Source of the DNA: JBHIET01 sp046760785
Lineage (GTDB): Bacteria > Chloroflexota > Anaerolineae > B4-G1
DNA length: 13,831 nucleotides
Assembly: GCA_046760785.1 (NCBI GenBank)
Contig: JBHIET010000084.1
Span: 1 to 13,831, forward strand
Direction: 5' to 3'
Both the position numbers and the translations under genes were made by a program. Shown here piece after piece: positions 5,339 to 12,973 of this stretch. Positions within the stretch are counted from its first letter, which is position 1; each line of letters opens with the position of its first letter. The notes beneath the pieces are model-generated. The model was not told where the DNA came from and did not search any database. It was given only the letters and a program-made list of their open reading frames with translations.

Positions 5339-8041
5339 ATGCAAAATCGTGCTCAAACCGCTCGCCGCGAACACAACCTTCTCCTCATCGCCGCCACCTT
5401 CCTCCTCGTCGGCCTTCTCACCCTATCAATCTTCAATCTCCAATCCCCAATCCCCAGGCTACTCCCCGTCCTCGCCGCCTGGGCGTTCTCTTTCGCCACC
5501 GCTCACATCTTCCTGAACCACTATCTTCCCCATCGTGACCCCTTCCTACTGCCCGTGGGGGCGCTGCTGACTGGATGGGGCTTTCTGCTCATCGGACGGC
5601 TGGCGATCAATTTCCTCCTGCGGCAGACCGTATGGCTGCTCATCGCCATAGCCGCACTCCTGGCCATCGTCCGGCTGGGCCACGACCCTTCGACGGGGCT
5701 CAGGGCAGGCCTGCGCTGGCTACGGCGGTTCCGCTACACCTGGCTCCTCGGAGGTCTGGCGCTGCTGGCGGTGACGCTCGTCTTCGGCGTCAACCCCTCT
5801 GGCTATGGCCCGCGTCTCTGGCTGGGGGCCTGGGGCGTCTACTTCCAACCCTCCGAGCCGCTCAAACTTCTGATGGTGGCCTACCTGGCCTCCTACCTGG
5901 CCGAGAGAAGAGAACTGCTCGTCTCAGAGGGCCGGAGGATCGGGCGCTGGCGTCTTCCCCCGCTGGCCTACGTCGGCCCGCTCCTGGCGATGTTCGGGTT
6001 GGCGATGGTGCTTCTGGGCTGGCAGCAAGACCTGGGCGCGGCTACGCTGTTCTTCTTCACTTTCCTGGCGATGCTCTACCTGGCGACTGGCCAATGGGGG
6101 TACGTCGCTGCGGGGCTGGCACTCTTTGTCGTGGTGGGCCTGGCCGGCTACCAGTTCTCCGACCGGATCGCCCTGCGCGTTGACGGCTGGCTCAACCCCT
6201 GGCCAGGAGCCGCCGACCGCGCCTTCCAGATCGTGCAGAGCTTGTTGGCCTTCGGGGCCGGTGGAATTCTCGGGCAGGGGTTGGCACTGGGCAGCCCGAC
6301 CTACATCCCCGCCGTGCACACTGACTTCGTCTTCGCCGCCATCGGCGAGGAGTTTGGCCTGGCGGGGACGCTGGTCGTCATCGCACTGTACGGAGTGCTG
6401 ATGTTGCGCGGCTTCCGCGTCGCCTCTCGCGCTTCACACCCCTTCGAGCGCTTTCTGGCTGCAGGCTTGGCCGCTGGGCTGGTCATCCAGGCCTGGGTCA
6501 TTATGGCCGGAAACGCCAAGCTGGCCCCCATCGCTGGCGTCACCCTCCCTTTCGTCTCCTACGGTGGAAGTTCCCTCCTGACCAGCTTCATCATCCTCGG
6601 CCTTCTCCTCCGCATCTCCGACCAACCAGCCAATCAGCCAACTAGCCAGCCAACCAACCAACTGACTGACCAGCCAACTAACCAACCTCTTCTCCACCTG
6701 ACCCGCGCCCTCTCGCTAGCCTTGGTCCTTCTGGCTGCGACGTGTGGTTACTGGGCCGTCGTCCGCGCCGAAACCCTGCGCACCCGCGACGACAACCCAC
6801 GCCACGTTCTCTACGAACAGCGCATCGTGCGGGGGCGCGTCCTGGGTCGAGATGGCACTGTGCTGGCAGACGTGGAAATCGCGGACGATGGCATCGTCAC
6901 GCGCCGCTACCCGATCCCGGAGGCCGCGCCGGCCGTCGGCTACGCCAGCCTGCGCTATGGCACCGGGGGGATCGAGGCGGCCTTCGACGCCGAACTGCGG
7001 GGGGAGACTGGCCGCAGCGATTGGCAGGCTGCATGGGAGGAACTGCTCCACAGGCCACCCCACGGCCGCGACGTGCAGTTGACGCTCGATGCACCACTGC
7101 AGATCCAGGCCCAGCGGGCATTGAAGGGCCAGGCCGGAGCCGTGGTGCTGCTCGACGCCACCAGCGGCGAGATCCTGGCTCTGGCCTCAGGGCCTACCTT
7201 CGACCCGGAGCGCCTCGACGAGACGTGGGAAGAGCTGAGTGAGGATCCCGCTGCGCCGCTGGTCAACCGCGCCACCCAGGGCCTCTACCAGCCCGGGGCC
7301 GCCCTCCAGACCGTCATCATCGCCCAGGCGCTGGGTGAGGGCCTGGCCGACCTCACCGCCCCGATCTCCGACGCGACAGCCTACCTGCCCGTCAACGGCA
7401 CACTGCTAGGCTGCAGCGCGACCCTCCCCAGGCCGTACACGCTGGCCGACGCCTACGCCGCTGCCTGCCCGGCTCCCGTGGCGGATCTGGGCGAGTGGCT
7501 GGGAGCCGCCGGTATAGCAGACGCGATCAAACGCTGGACGCTCACCACCCCACCCTCGCTGGAGATCCCGACCGAAGGGAGCGACTGGACTGCGGAAACG
7601 CTCTCGACCACGGCTGCCTTGCGAGCCGAGGCCATCGGTCAGGGAGGGCTGACCGTTTCGCCGTTGCAGATGGCACTGGTGGCAGGGACGCTCGCCCCTG
7701 CCAACGAGGGGAGGATGCCCGCCCCCCGGCTGGTGCTCCGCGTGCAAGACGCCGAGGGGAACTGGCAGGGGCATTCCAGCACCGGGGAGCCTCGCGCCGT
7801 CCTCACGCCAGATAGCGCGGGCAAACTGCTGGCGGCCTGGCAGCGCTACGATAACGACGTCGCCGCACACCGGGGGGTCGCCGTCGCCGGGGAGGGACAG
7901 CCGCCGCACGCCTGGTTCCTGGGAATGATCCCCGCAGACGCGCCCTGCTACGCCGTGGCGGTTCTCCTGGAGCACCCCGCCGATCCAGAGTCAGCCGTCA
8001 ACGTCGGCACGGCGCTGCTACAGGCAGCTTTCACCCAGTAG
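5339..8041 (+). CDS. FtsW/RodA (SEDS) glycosyltransferase fused to a class B PBP-like domain lacking catalytic motifs
   Basis: This 900-residue membrane protein joins a SEDS peptidoglycan polymerase (about 1-426, around ten transmembrane helices) to a PBP2/PbpA-type module (about 451-900, with its own signal-anchor helix at 455-475). SEDS hallmarks are GPRLWLGAWGVYFQPSEPLKL, WLNPWPG (284-290), the catalytic Asp329 in HTDFVF and PFVSYGGSS. The PBP part keeps the N-terminal RGRVLGRDGTVLA, the GTGGIEAAFD pedestal motif and the IGQGGLTVSPLQMAL and HAWFLG segments. But SxxK reads A654-A-L-Q657, SxN reads A709-C-P711, and KTG(T) is gone (AVAGEGQPPHAWF, 848-860). So the glycosyltransferase looks active and the transpeptidase dead, perhaps kept as a built-in activator. 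A 23-residue Gln/Pro/Thr linker encoded by tandem repeats joins the halves. Only a weak ribosome site precedes the ATG. A terminator follows the stop. Confidence 0.9.
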   Translation: MQNRAQTARREHNLLLIAATFLLVGLLTLSIFNLQSPIPRLLPVLAAWAFSFATAHIFLNHYLPHRDPFLLPVGALLTGWGFLLIGRLAINFLLRQTVWLLIAIAALLAIVRLGHDPSTGLRAGLRWLRRFRYTWLLGGLALLAVTLVFGVNPSGYGPRLWLGAWGVYFQPSEPLKLLMVAYLASYLAERRELLVSEGRRIGRWRLPPLAYVGPLLAMFGLAMVLLGWQQDLGAATLFFFTFLAMLYLATGQWGYVAAGLALFVVVGLAGYQFSDRIALRVDGWLNPWPGAADRAFQIVQSLLAFGAGGILGQGLALGSPTYIPAVHTDFVFAAIGEEFGLAGTLVVIALYGVLMLRGFRVASRASHPFERFLAAGLAAGLVIQAWVIMAGNAKLAPIAGVTLPFVSYGGSSLLTSFIILGLLLRISDQPANQPTSQPTNQLTDQPTNQPLLHLTRALSLALVLLAATCGYWAVVRAETLRTRDDNPRHVLYEQRIVRGRVLGRDGTVLADVEIADDGIVTRRYPIPEAAPAVGYASLRYGTGGIEAAFDAELRGETGRSDWQAAWEELLHRPPHGRDVQLTLDAPLQIQAQRALKGQAGAVVLLDATSGEILALASGPTFDPERLDETWEELSEDPAAPLVNRATQGLYQPGAALQTVIIAQALGEGLADLTAPISDATAYLPVNGTLLGCSATLPRPYTLADAYAAACPAPVADLGEWLGAAGIADAIKRWTLTTPPSLEIPTEGSDWTAETLSTTAALRAEAIGQGGLTVSPLQMALVAGTLAPANEGRMPAPRLVLRVQDAEGNWQGHSSTGEPRAVLTPDSAGKLLAAWQRYDNDVAAHRGVAVAGEGQPPHAWFLGMIPADAPCYAVAVLLEHPADPESAVNVGTALLQAAFTQ
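5427..5455 (+). repeat. CAATCYCC-type low-complexity repeat in the FtsW N-terminus
   Basis: Successive units CAATCTT, CAATCTC and CAATCCC (twice) encode FNLQSPIP after the first membrane helix. A degenerate short tandem repeat within coding sequence. Confidence 0.5.
5687..5710 (+). repeat. 24-bp interspersed repeat, copy 2 (in the FtsW-PBP gene)
   Basis: CCTTCGACGGGGCTCAGG followed by GCAGGC. It encodes DPSTGLRAG (116-124) in a loop between membrane helices. It matches the copies at 2932-2955 (opposite strand) and 11801-11823. Confidence 0.65.
6621..6687 (+). repeat. CCAACCAGCCAA-type tandem repeat encoding the SEDS-PBP linker
   Basis: About 67 bp of CCAACCA, GCCAAC and CTGACTGA units with almost no G-rich triplets. 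It encodes the Gln-Pro-Thr linker (residues 429-450) exactly between the last SEDS helix and the PBP anchor helix. Confidence 0.7.
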
Positions 8042-8122
8042 GCTGCCCCACTCTTTCGCATAGCCTGTTTTCTTCCAGGTGTCCCATCCCTGCAATGACT
8101 GTCACATCATCGTCACTACGCG

Positions 8123-8158
8123 AAAACCCGAGGGGCCTATGAGACCCCTCGGGTTTTT
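8123..8158. terminator. strong intrinsic terminator between convergent genes
   Basis: A perfect 13-bp stem, AAAACCCGAGGGG (8123-8135) with CCCCTCGGGTTTT (8145-8157), nine-base loop and a five-T run on the plus strand. On the minus strand it ends in four T, so it can stop transcripts from both the FtsW-PBP gene and fbaB. The rest of the gap from 8042 to 8122 shows nothing recognisable. Confidence 0.9.
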
Positions 8159-8289
8159 GTTAGCGCGAATAACCGTTGGGTCAAGAAAGCGGGTTGCGCT
8201 CGAGAACCCGCTCGCTGGTCTCGATACGCTTCGCACTCGACCGACGCTCGCTAGTCTCTTGAGTTAACCCAGGACTTATTCGTGCTAAC
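8159..8289. repeat. 131-bp element with 14-bp terminal inverted repeats
   Basis: The ends GTTAGCGCGAATAA (8159-8172) and TTATTCGTGCTAAC (8276-8289) pair at 13 of 14 positions. Inside, TGGGT+CAAGA (8177-8186) pairs with TCTTG (8257-8261) and ACCCA (8267-8271), and AGCGGGTT (8188-8195) with AACCCGCT (8205-8212). CGCTCGCT(G/A)GTCTC occurs twice as a direct repeat (near 8209 and 8245). It could be a MITE-like element or a large transcript-end structure for fbaB. No clear target duplication is visible. Confidence 0.55.
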
Positions 8290-8296
8290 GAGTTTT

Positions 8297-9349
8297 TCAG
8301 GCGATGCTCACCTCGTCCGAGAGGTACACATCCTGAATCGCGTTGAGCAGCTTGACGCCCTCCTCCATCGGTTTCTGGAAGGCCTTGCGTCCGGAGATGA
8401 GGCCCATGCCGCCGGCCCGCTTGTTGATGACCGCCGTGCGCACCGCCTGGGCCAGATCGTTCTCCCCCGAAGCCCCACCTGAGTTGATCACGCCAACCCG
8501 CCCCATGTAGCAGTTGGCCACCTGGTAGCGCACCAGGTCAATGGGATGGTCGCTGGTCAGCTCGCTGTACACTTTGGGATGCGTCCGGCCAAAGCCGATG
8601 GCGGTGTAGCCGCCGTTGGTCTGGGCCTGCTTCTGCTTCACAATATCGGCCTCGATGGTGGCGGCCAGGTGGTTGGCCTGCCCGGTCAGGTCGGCGGCGG
8701 TGTGGTAATCCACACCCTCGTGCTTGAAGGCCGGGTTGCGCAGATAGGCCCACAGCACCGCGACCAGGCCCAACTCGTGAGCATAGGCGAAGGCCTCGCT
8801 CACCTCCTGAATCTGGCGGCGCGATTCGGGCGACCCGTAGTACACCGTCGCGCCGACGGCCACTGCGCCCAAATCGAAGGCCTGCTGCACGCTGGCAAAG
8901 GGGGTCTGGTCATAGAAATTGGGGTAGCTCAACAGCTCGTTGTGGTTGAACTTGACGATGAAGGGAATCTTGTGCGCATACCTGCGTGATACCGCCCCCA
9001 GCACGCCCAGCGTCGAAGCGACGGCGTTGCAGCCCCCCTCGATGGCCAGCTCGACGATGCGTTCGGGGTCAAAGTAGATAGGGTTGGGCGCAAAGGAAGC
9101 TCCGCCCGAGTGTTCGATCCCCTGGTCAACAGGAAGGATGGAAAGGTAGCCCGTGCCGGCCAGTCGCCCGGTGTTGAAGATGGCCTGCATATTGCGCAAC
9201 ACTGCAGGCGGACGGTCGGTTTGGGCCACCACCCGATCAACGAAGTCGGGCCCGGGCAGATGCAGCATCTCCTTGGGGATACCCTTGCACTCGTGACCCA
9301 AAAGGCTCTCCGCCTCCGCTCCTAACAGCTCTCGAATCTGAATAGTCAT
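8297..9349 (-). CDS. fbaB: class I fructose-bisphosphate aldolase FbaB (DhnA type)
   Basis: This enzyme interconverts fructose 1,6-bisphosphate with dihydroxyacetone phosphate and glyceraldehyde 3-phosphate in glycolysis and gluconeogenesis, through a lysine Schiff base. The product is 350 residues, the same length as E. coli FbaB, and nearly collinear with it: RPPAVLRNMQ, NTGRLAGTGYLSILPVDQG, FIVKFNHNE, GATVYYGS, VLWAYLRNPAFK, DLTGQANHLAATI, ADIVKQK (Lys238 is the expected Schiff-base residue), RYQVANCYMGR, INSGGASG and NKRAGGMGLI(S)GRKAF. On the minus strand AGGAGG lies six bases before the ATG. The gene begins 13 bases after the stop of the deaminase-CYTH gene, so the two form an operon. 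The metabolic link between them is not obvious. A bidirectional terminator and an inverted-repeat element lie beyond its stop. Confidence 0.96.
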   Translation of the reverse strand: MTIQIRELLGAEAESLLGHECKGIPKEMLHLPGPDFVDRVVAQTDRPPAVLRNMQAIFNTGRLAGTGYLSILPVDQGIEHSGGASFAPNPIYFDPERIVELAIEGGCNAVASTLGVLGAVSRRYAHKIPFIVKFNHNELLSYPNFYDQTPFASVQQAFDLGAVAVGATVYYGSPESRRQIQEVSEAFAYAHELGLVAVLWAYLRNPAFKHEGVDYHTAADLTGQANHLAATIEADIVKQKQAQTNGGYTAIGFGRTHPKVYSELTSDHPIDLVRYQVANCYMGRVGVINSGGASGENDLAQAVRTAVINKRAGGMGLISGRKAFQKPMEEGVKLLNAIQDVYLSDEVSIA

Positions 9350-9362
9350 ATCATCCTCCTCG

Positions 9363-9404
9363 TCATTCGGTCATTTGTTCATTGGTCATTCGTAACTTGT
9401 CATT
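9363..9404 (-). repeat. (ATGAC/AATGA) low-complexity repeat at the deaminase-CYTH gene 3' end
   Basis: On the minus strand, repeated AATGAC-, AATGACC- and AATGAAC-like units encode the last 14 residues (NDKLRMTNEQMTE and neighbour) and include the stop. This looks like a spread intergenic short repeat that extends the protein's C-terminus. Confidence 0.55.
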
Positions 9405-11405
9405 GCCCCCTCCCCTACCCAGCCGTCCCACCTCAACCGCCAGTTCCACGTATTCCCGCTTGACCAACTCCTGCTCCTGCACCTGGAGCAACTCCAGCAG
9501 TTCGCCGATCAGCTCCGCCTTCCGCTCCGCATCCTGCCTCGACCACGTGCGACTCTTGATCTCCAGGAACACTCCCGGCAACTCCGGCTGCACCAGCCGA
9601 TCCAGATTGATCGCGAAGTCCGTCCCTCCGTAGCGGATGCGATACCGCCGCCGTTCCTTATACACCTCGACCTCAACCACCGGCTTGAAGTACTCTCGAT
9701 AGAATCGCAGGCTGCGCGTCGCTGGCGCATCGAAGCGGGAGCGCGAAAGCAACACCGATCTGGCGTACTCTCGCTCCTTCGTGTCGCTGGTCAGCGTCAG
9801 CCGGTAGAACACATCCTCTATATCATCGCCCTCACCCAGCAACTCGTCCTCCCGATAGCGCAGGCGGTTGTGCCAGGGATCGTCGAACAGGAAGTAAGCA
9901 TCGTACTGACGGCGGCGCGAGGGTTTAAGGATCATAATCTCCGCACTGTCCAACAGACTTTCAACCGAGGCCTCGTCAGTCAAATGCACCTTCACCTGAA
10001 CTTCAAACGTCTTCTTCTGAGCCACCTGACCGATGACCAGTAGCTTGCTGAGCACGCTTTCTTCGCGCTGGATGAGGAATGTGTCGATCTTGCGCGCCAC
10101 GTTGGCTGCCTCGGCCACCAACGCCTGCTCGTCCAGCGTAAGCAACTCCCTTTCACGCATCAACCACTGCCCCTGGCACATCACGTCCCTCACGTCGCTC
10201 CCCTTGGCGGCGTAGACTAATCGGGCATACAGCGCCTCCCGATCGCGCGCAAACCTGGGCGTATTATGGACGCTACGCAAATCCACCACGGCGACGTCAG
10301 CTCGTTTGCCCGCTTCCAGCGAACCGACCAGGTCGCCGATGTGCAACGCCCGTGCCCCACCGAGAGTTGCCATCAGCAGCGCCTGTCGCGCTGGTAGCGC
10401 CGTGGGATCGGAGGTCACCCCTTTGGCCAACAGCGCCGCCAGTCGCATCTCCTCCCACATGTCCAGGTCATTGTTGCTGGCCGGGCCGTCGGTGCCGATG
10501 CCCACGTTGAGCCCCAGTTCCAGCATACGCACCACCGGCGCAAAGCCGCTGGCCAACTTGAGGTTGCTGGTGGGATTGTGCGCCACACCGACTCCGTGGT
10601 CCAGCAGCGTGTGCATCTCCCTCTCGTCCAGGTGGACGCAGTGGGCGGCGGTGACCTTGGCCTCGAAGACGTTCTGCTCCTTCACCCAGGCCACCATCGG
10701 CATCCCGTACTCTGCCCGATGCTCCTCCACCTCCTGCGCGGTTTCGGCGATGTGAATGTGGAGCGGCACGTCAAACTCCAGTGCCAGTTGGGCGCAGGCG
10801 CGCAGCAGTTCAGCGGTCGTCGTGTAAGGAGCGTGGGGCCCCACCGCCGGCGTAATCAGCGGATGCCCCTTCCAACGCAGGACGAAGTCGCGAGCGTGTT
10901 CCAGGCCCTCGTCGTAGCTCAGCGCATCAGGAGTGGGAAACTGGAGCACCGTCTCGGCGCAGATGGCGCGCAGCCCCGCCTGAGCCGTGGCGTCGGCCAC
11001 AGCCTCCTCGTAATAGTACATGTCGGCAAAACAGGTCGTGCCGGAACGAATCATCTCGGCACAGGCCAGTTGCGTGCCCAGCCAGCAGAAATCAGGCCGC
11101 ACGAACTCCTGCTCCACAGGCATCATATAGCCCATCAACCAAACGTCCAGTCGCAGGTCGTCGGCCAACCCTCTGAGCAGGGTCATCGGGGCATGCGTGT
11201 GGGCGTTGATCAGACCCGGAATAACGACACACCCGCTGCAATCCACGACCTCACCTGCGCTGTACGCGGCCGCGATCCGGTCGGCCGGGCCGACGGCCTC
11301 GATGACCCCACCACGAATCGCAACCGCGCCAGGGTCAAACAGATCAGAATCGTCGTTCATCGTGGCGACGCTGCCACCGGTCAATGTCACGTCAACCTCG
11401 GCCAT
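9363..11405 (-). CDS. MTA/SAH deaminase-like amidohydrolase fused to a CYTH (triphosphate-tunnel)-like domain
   Basis: The ATG at 11405 is chosen because GGAGGT (11420-11415) lies nine bases away; the in-frame TTG at 11411 is too close. Residues 1-440 of 680 form a complete amidohydrolase of the methylthioadenosine/S-adenosylhomocysteine deaminase type. Metal ligands are HTH (69, 71), His218 in HIHIAET, His255 in TAAHCVH and Asp306 in GTDGP; Glu221 is the proton shuttle. It should hydrolyse the 6-amino group of adenosine-type compounds. Residues about 466-655 resemble the CYTH fold: FEVQVKVHL (a variant of ExExK, Gln in place of the second Glu), RLRYRED, FYRLTLTS, YKERRRYRIRYGG, INLDRLVQPELPGVFLEIKSRTWS. 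CYTH enzymes act on triphosphates such as tripolyphosphate or thiamine triphosphate. No ribosome site separates the parts. The last residues come from a short repeat. The deaminase call is strong, the CYTH call moderate, and the substrate unproven. Confidence 0.85.
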   Translation of the reverse strand: MAEVDVTLTGGSVATMNDDSDLFDPGAVAIRGGVIEAVGPADRIAAAYSAGEVVDCSGCVVIPGLINAHTHAPMTLLRGLADDLRLDVWLMGYMMPVEQEFVRPDFCWLGTQLACAEMIRSGTTCFADMYYYEEAVADATAQAGLRAICAETVLQFPTPDALSYDEGLEHARDFVLRWKGHPLITPAVGPHAPYTTTAELLRACAQLALEFDVPLHIHIAETAQEVEEHRAEYGMPMVAWVKEQNVFEAKVTAAHCVHLDEREMHTLLDHGVGVAHNPTSNLKLASGFAPVVRMLELGLNVGIGTDGPASNNDLDMWEEMRLAALLAKGVTSDPTALPARQALLMATLGGARALHIGDLVGSLEAGKRADVAVVDLRSVHNTPRFARDREALYARLVYAAKGSDVRDVMCQGQWLMRERELLTLDEQALVAEAANVARKIDTFLIQREESVLSKLLVIGQVAQKKTFEVQVKVHLTDEASVESLLDSAEIMILKPSRRRQYDAYFLFDDPWHNRLRYREDELLGEGDDIEDVFYRLTLTSDTKEREYARSVLLSRSRFDAPATRSLRFYREYFKPVVEVEVYKERRRYRIRYGGTDFAINLDRLVQPELPGVFLEIKSRTWSRQDAERKAELIGELLELLQVQEQELVKREYVELAVEVGRLGRGGGNDKLRMTNEQMTE

Positions 11406-11447
11406 AGCCAATGCACCTCCGTTGTCGCGGCGAACCCGACTTGGCTC

Positions 11448-11476
11448 ATTATAGCCCAGGTTGCACCTCGGGGCAA
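11448..11476 (-). promoter_or_regulatory. minus-strand promoter for the deaminase-CYTH/fbaB operon
   Basis: Minus strand: TTGCCC (11476-11471), 17-bp spacer, TATAAT (11453-11448). The start codon lies about 35 nt past the expected transcription start. Confidence 0.6.
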
Positions 11477-11529
11477 TTTAGCGAACGGATGCACACGTAT
11501 GACGGTTGTTACCCCTTCGGTCAGATTTG

Positions 11530-11538
11530 TGATATAAT
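11530..11538 (+). promoter_or_regulatory. extended -10 promoter for the nucleoside phosphorylase gene
   Basis: TG-A-TATAAT (11530-11538) is a perfect extended -10. The best -35-like box (TTGTTA, 11506-11511) is 21 bp away, too far to matter much. Expected start near 11545, leader about 30 nt. Confidence 0.6.
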
Positions 11539-11575
11539 GAGGCATCCTGCAACGTTAGAAAAGTAGAGGTGTCCT

Positions 11576-12940
11576 ATGCACGCAACAGACGTGATTGCCA
11601 AGAAGCGCGACGGCGCTGAACTTTCGCGGGAGGAGATCGAGTTCTTCGTCCAGGGATACACACGGGGCGACATTCCCGACTACCAGGCCGCTGCGTGGCT
11701 GATGGCCATCTACCTGAATGGCATGAGCGACCGCGAGACCTTCGATCTTACGCTGGCGATGGCTCACTCAGGTGACATGCTCGATTTGAAGGACGTCGCC
11801 CCTTCGCCAGGCTCAGGGCAAGCCCCACTCGTGGTGGACAAGCACTCCACGGGCGGCGTCGGCGACAAGGTTAGCCTGGTCGTAGCGCCACTCGTCGCAG
11901 CCTGCGGGATGCCGGTGGCCAAGATGACCGGCCACGGGCTGGGCTTCACCGGCGGGACGGTGGATAAATTGGAATCCATTCCAGGGTACCGCACCGACCT
12001 GAGCGAGGCCGAGTTCAAAGCTCAACTCAAGGAGATTGGCATCGTGCTGGCCGGGCAAAGTGCTGAACTTGCCCCTGCCGACCGCAAACTGTACGGTCTG
12101 CGCGACGTGACAGCCACTGTTGGCTCGATCCCGCTCATCGTCAGCTCCATCATGAGCAAGAAACTCGCTGCTGGCGCCGATGCCATCGTGCTGGACGTCA
12201 AGGTAGGCAACGGCGCATTTATGAAGACACTGAAGGACGCAGAGGCTCTGGCCGAGGCGCTGGTCCGTTTGGGCAGTCAGGCCGGGCGTCGTGTGATCGC
12301 ACTCATCTCCGATATGAACCAGCCGCTGGGTTGGGCCGTGGGTAATGGGCTGGAGGTACGGGAAGCGATCAACACGCTGCACGAAGGCGGCCCTGCCGAC
12401 TTCCGCGAGCATTGTCTGGTCGTGGCAGCGGAGATGCTCATGCTGAGCGGCAAGGCCGCCGATGCCAACGCCGCCCTCACGCTGGCGCTGGAGACGCTGG
12501 CCTCCGGCGCAGCCTGGCACAAGTTCAGGGATATGGTAGAGGCACAGGGGGGGGACGTAAGCTACATTGAAGACCCAGATCGTCTGCCGCAGGCCCGGTT
12601 GATCGAGCCGGTGCCGGCGCCGCGCAGCGGTTATCTGGCCACACTGAACGCCGCCGAGGTTGGAATGGCTGTGGTGGAGCTGGGCGGCGGGCGGGAGAGG
12701 ATCGGCGACCCGATTGACCACAGTGTGGGGGTGATCGTGCACTACAAGGTGGGCGATCTGGTGCAGAAGGACACGCCGCTGTTCACCCTCCACGCCAACG
12801 ACGAGGCGAAACTGGAGGCAGCCCGCGAGCGCGTGTTAGCCGCGCACACCTTCAGCGACGCTCCCATCCAGCGACTGCCGGTCTTCTACCGGCGGGTCGG
12901 AAGCCTCGCCCCTGAGGGAGCAACAGACGCCAATGCCTGA
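11576..12940 (+). CDS. deoA: pyrimidine-nucleoside (thymidine) phosphorylase
   Basis: The enzyme splits thymidine, deoxyuridine or uridine with phosphate into base and (deoxy)ribose 1-phosphate for salvage. At 454 residues it has the normal three-part fold: helical N-terminal domain, alpha/beta domain and C-terminal domain. Phosphate-binding VDKHSTGGVGDK (87-98) includes His90. The family signature is MTGHGLGFTGGTVDKLESIPG (117-137). Base-binding residues align as Arg176 (YGLRDVTATVGS), Ser191 and Lys195 (SSIMSKK). DVKVGNGAFMK follows. Whether it is DeoA or Pdp type cannot be settled by eye. GAGGT (11566-11570) is five bases before the ATG. Residues about 75-85 are an extra loop just before the phosphate motif, encoded by a copy of the 24-bp interspersed repeat. 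An extended -10 promoter precedes it and a terminator follows 34 bases after the stop. Confidence 0.94.
   Translation: MHATDVIAKKRDGAELSREEIEFFVQGYTRGDIPDYQAAAWLMAIYLNGMSDRETFDLTLAMAHSGDMLDLKDVAPSPGSGQAPLVVDKHSTGGVGDKVSLVVAPLVAACGMPVAKMTGHGLGFTGGTVDKLESIPGYRTDLSEAEFKAQLKEIGIVLAGQSAELAPADRKLYGLRDVTATVGSIPLIVSSIMSKKLAAGADAIVLDVKVGNGAFMKTLKDAEALAEALVRLGSQAGRRVIALISDMNQPLGWAVGNGLEVREAINTLHEGGPADFREHCLVVAAEMLMLSGKAADANAALTLALETLASGAAWHKFRDMVEAQGGDVSYIEDPDRLPQARLIEPVPAPRSGYLATLNAAEVGMAVVELGGGRERIGDPIDHSVGVIVHYKVGDLVQKDTPLFTLHANDEAKLEAARERVLAAHTFSDAPIQRLPVFYRRVGSLAPEGATDANA
11801..11823 (+). repeat. 24-bp interspersed repeat, copy 3 (in the phosphorylase gene)
   Basis: CCTTCGCCAGGCTCAGGGCA followed by AGC, one base shorter than the other copies. 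It encodes PSPGSGQA, an insertion between the helical domain and the phosphate-binding motif. Confidence 0.65.
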
Positions 12941-12973
12941 TCCTGCTCATCCCAGGATGCAGGCCGAAATGGG

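Noticed and set aside
6621..6687. Possible CRISPR-like array of short repeats
   Set aside because: Units are short, degenerate and without unique spacers; the stretch is translated as a linker.
10578..11537. 319-codon plus-strand open frame opposite the deaminase gene
   Set aside because: Antisense of a strongly conserved amidohydrolase; composition is His/Arg/Gln-rich shadow sequence.
11813..12793. 326-codon minus-strand open frame opposite the phosphorylase gene
   Set aside because: Shadow of deoA with no ribosome site or recognisable domain.
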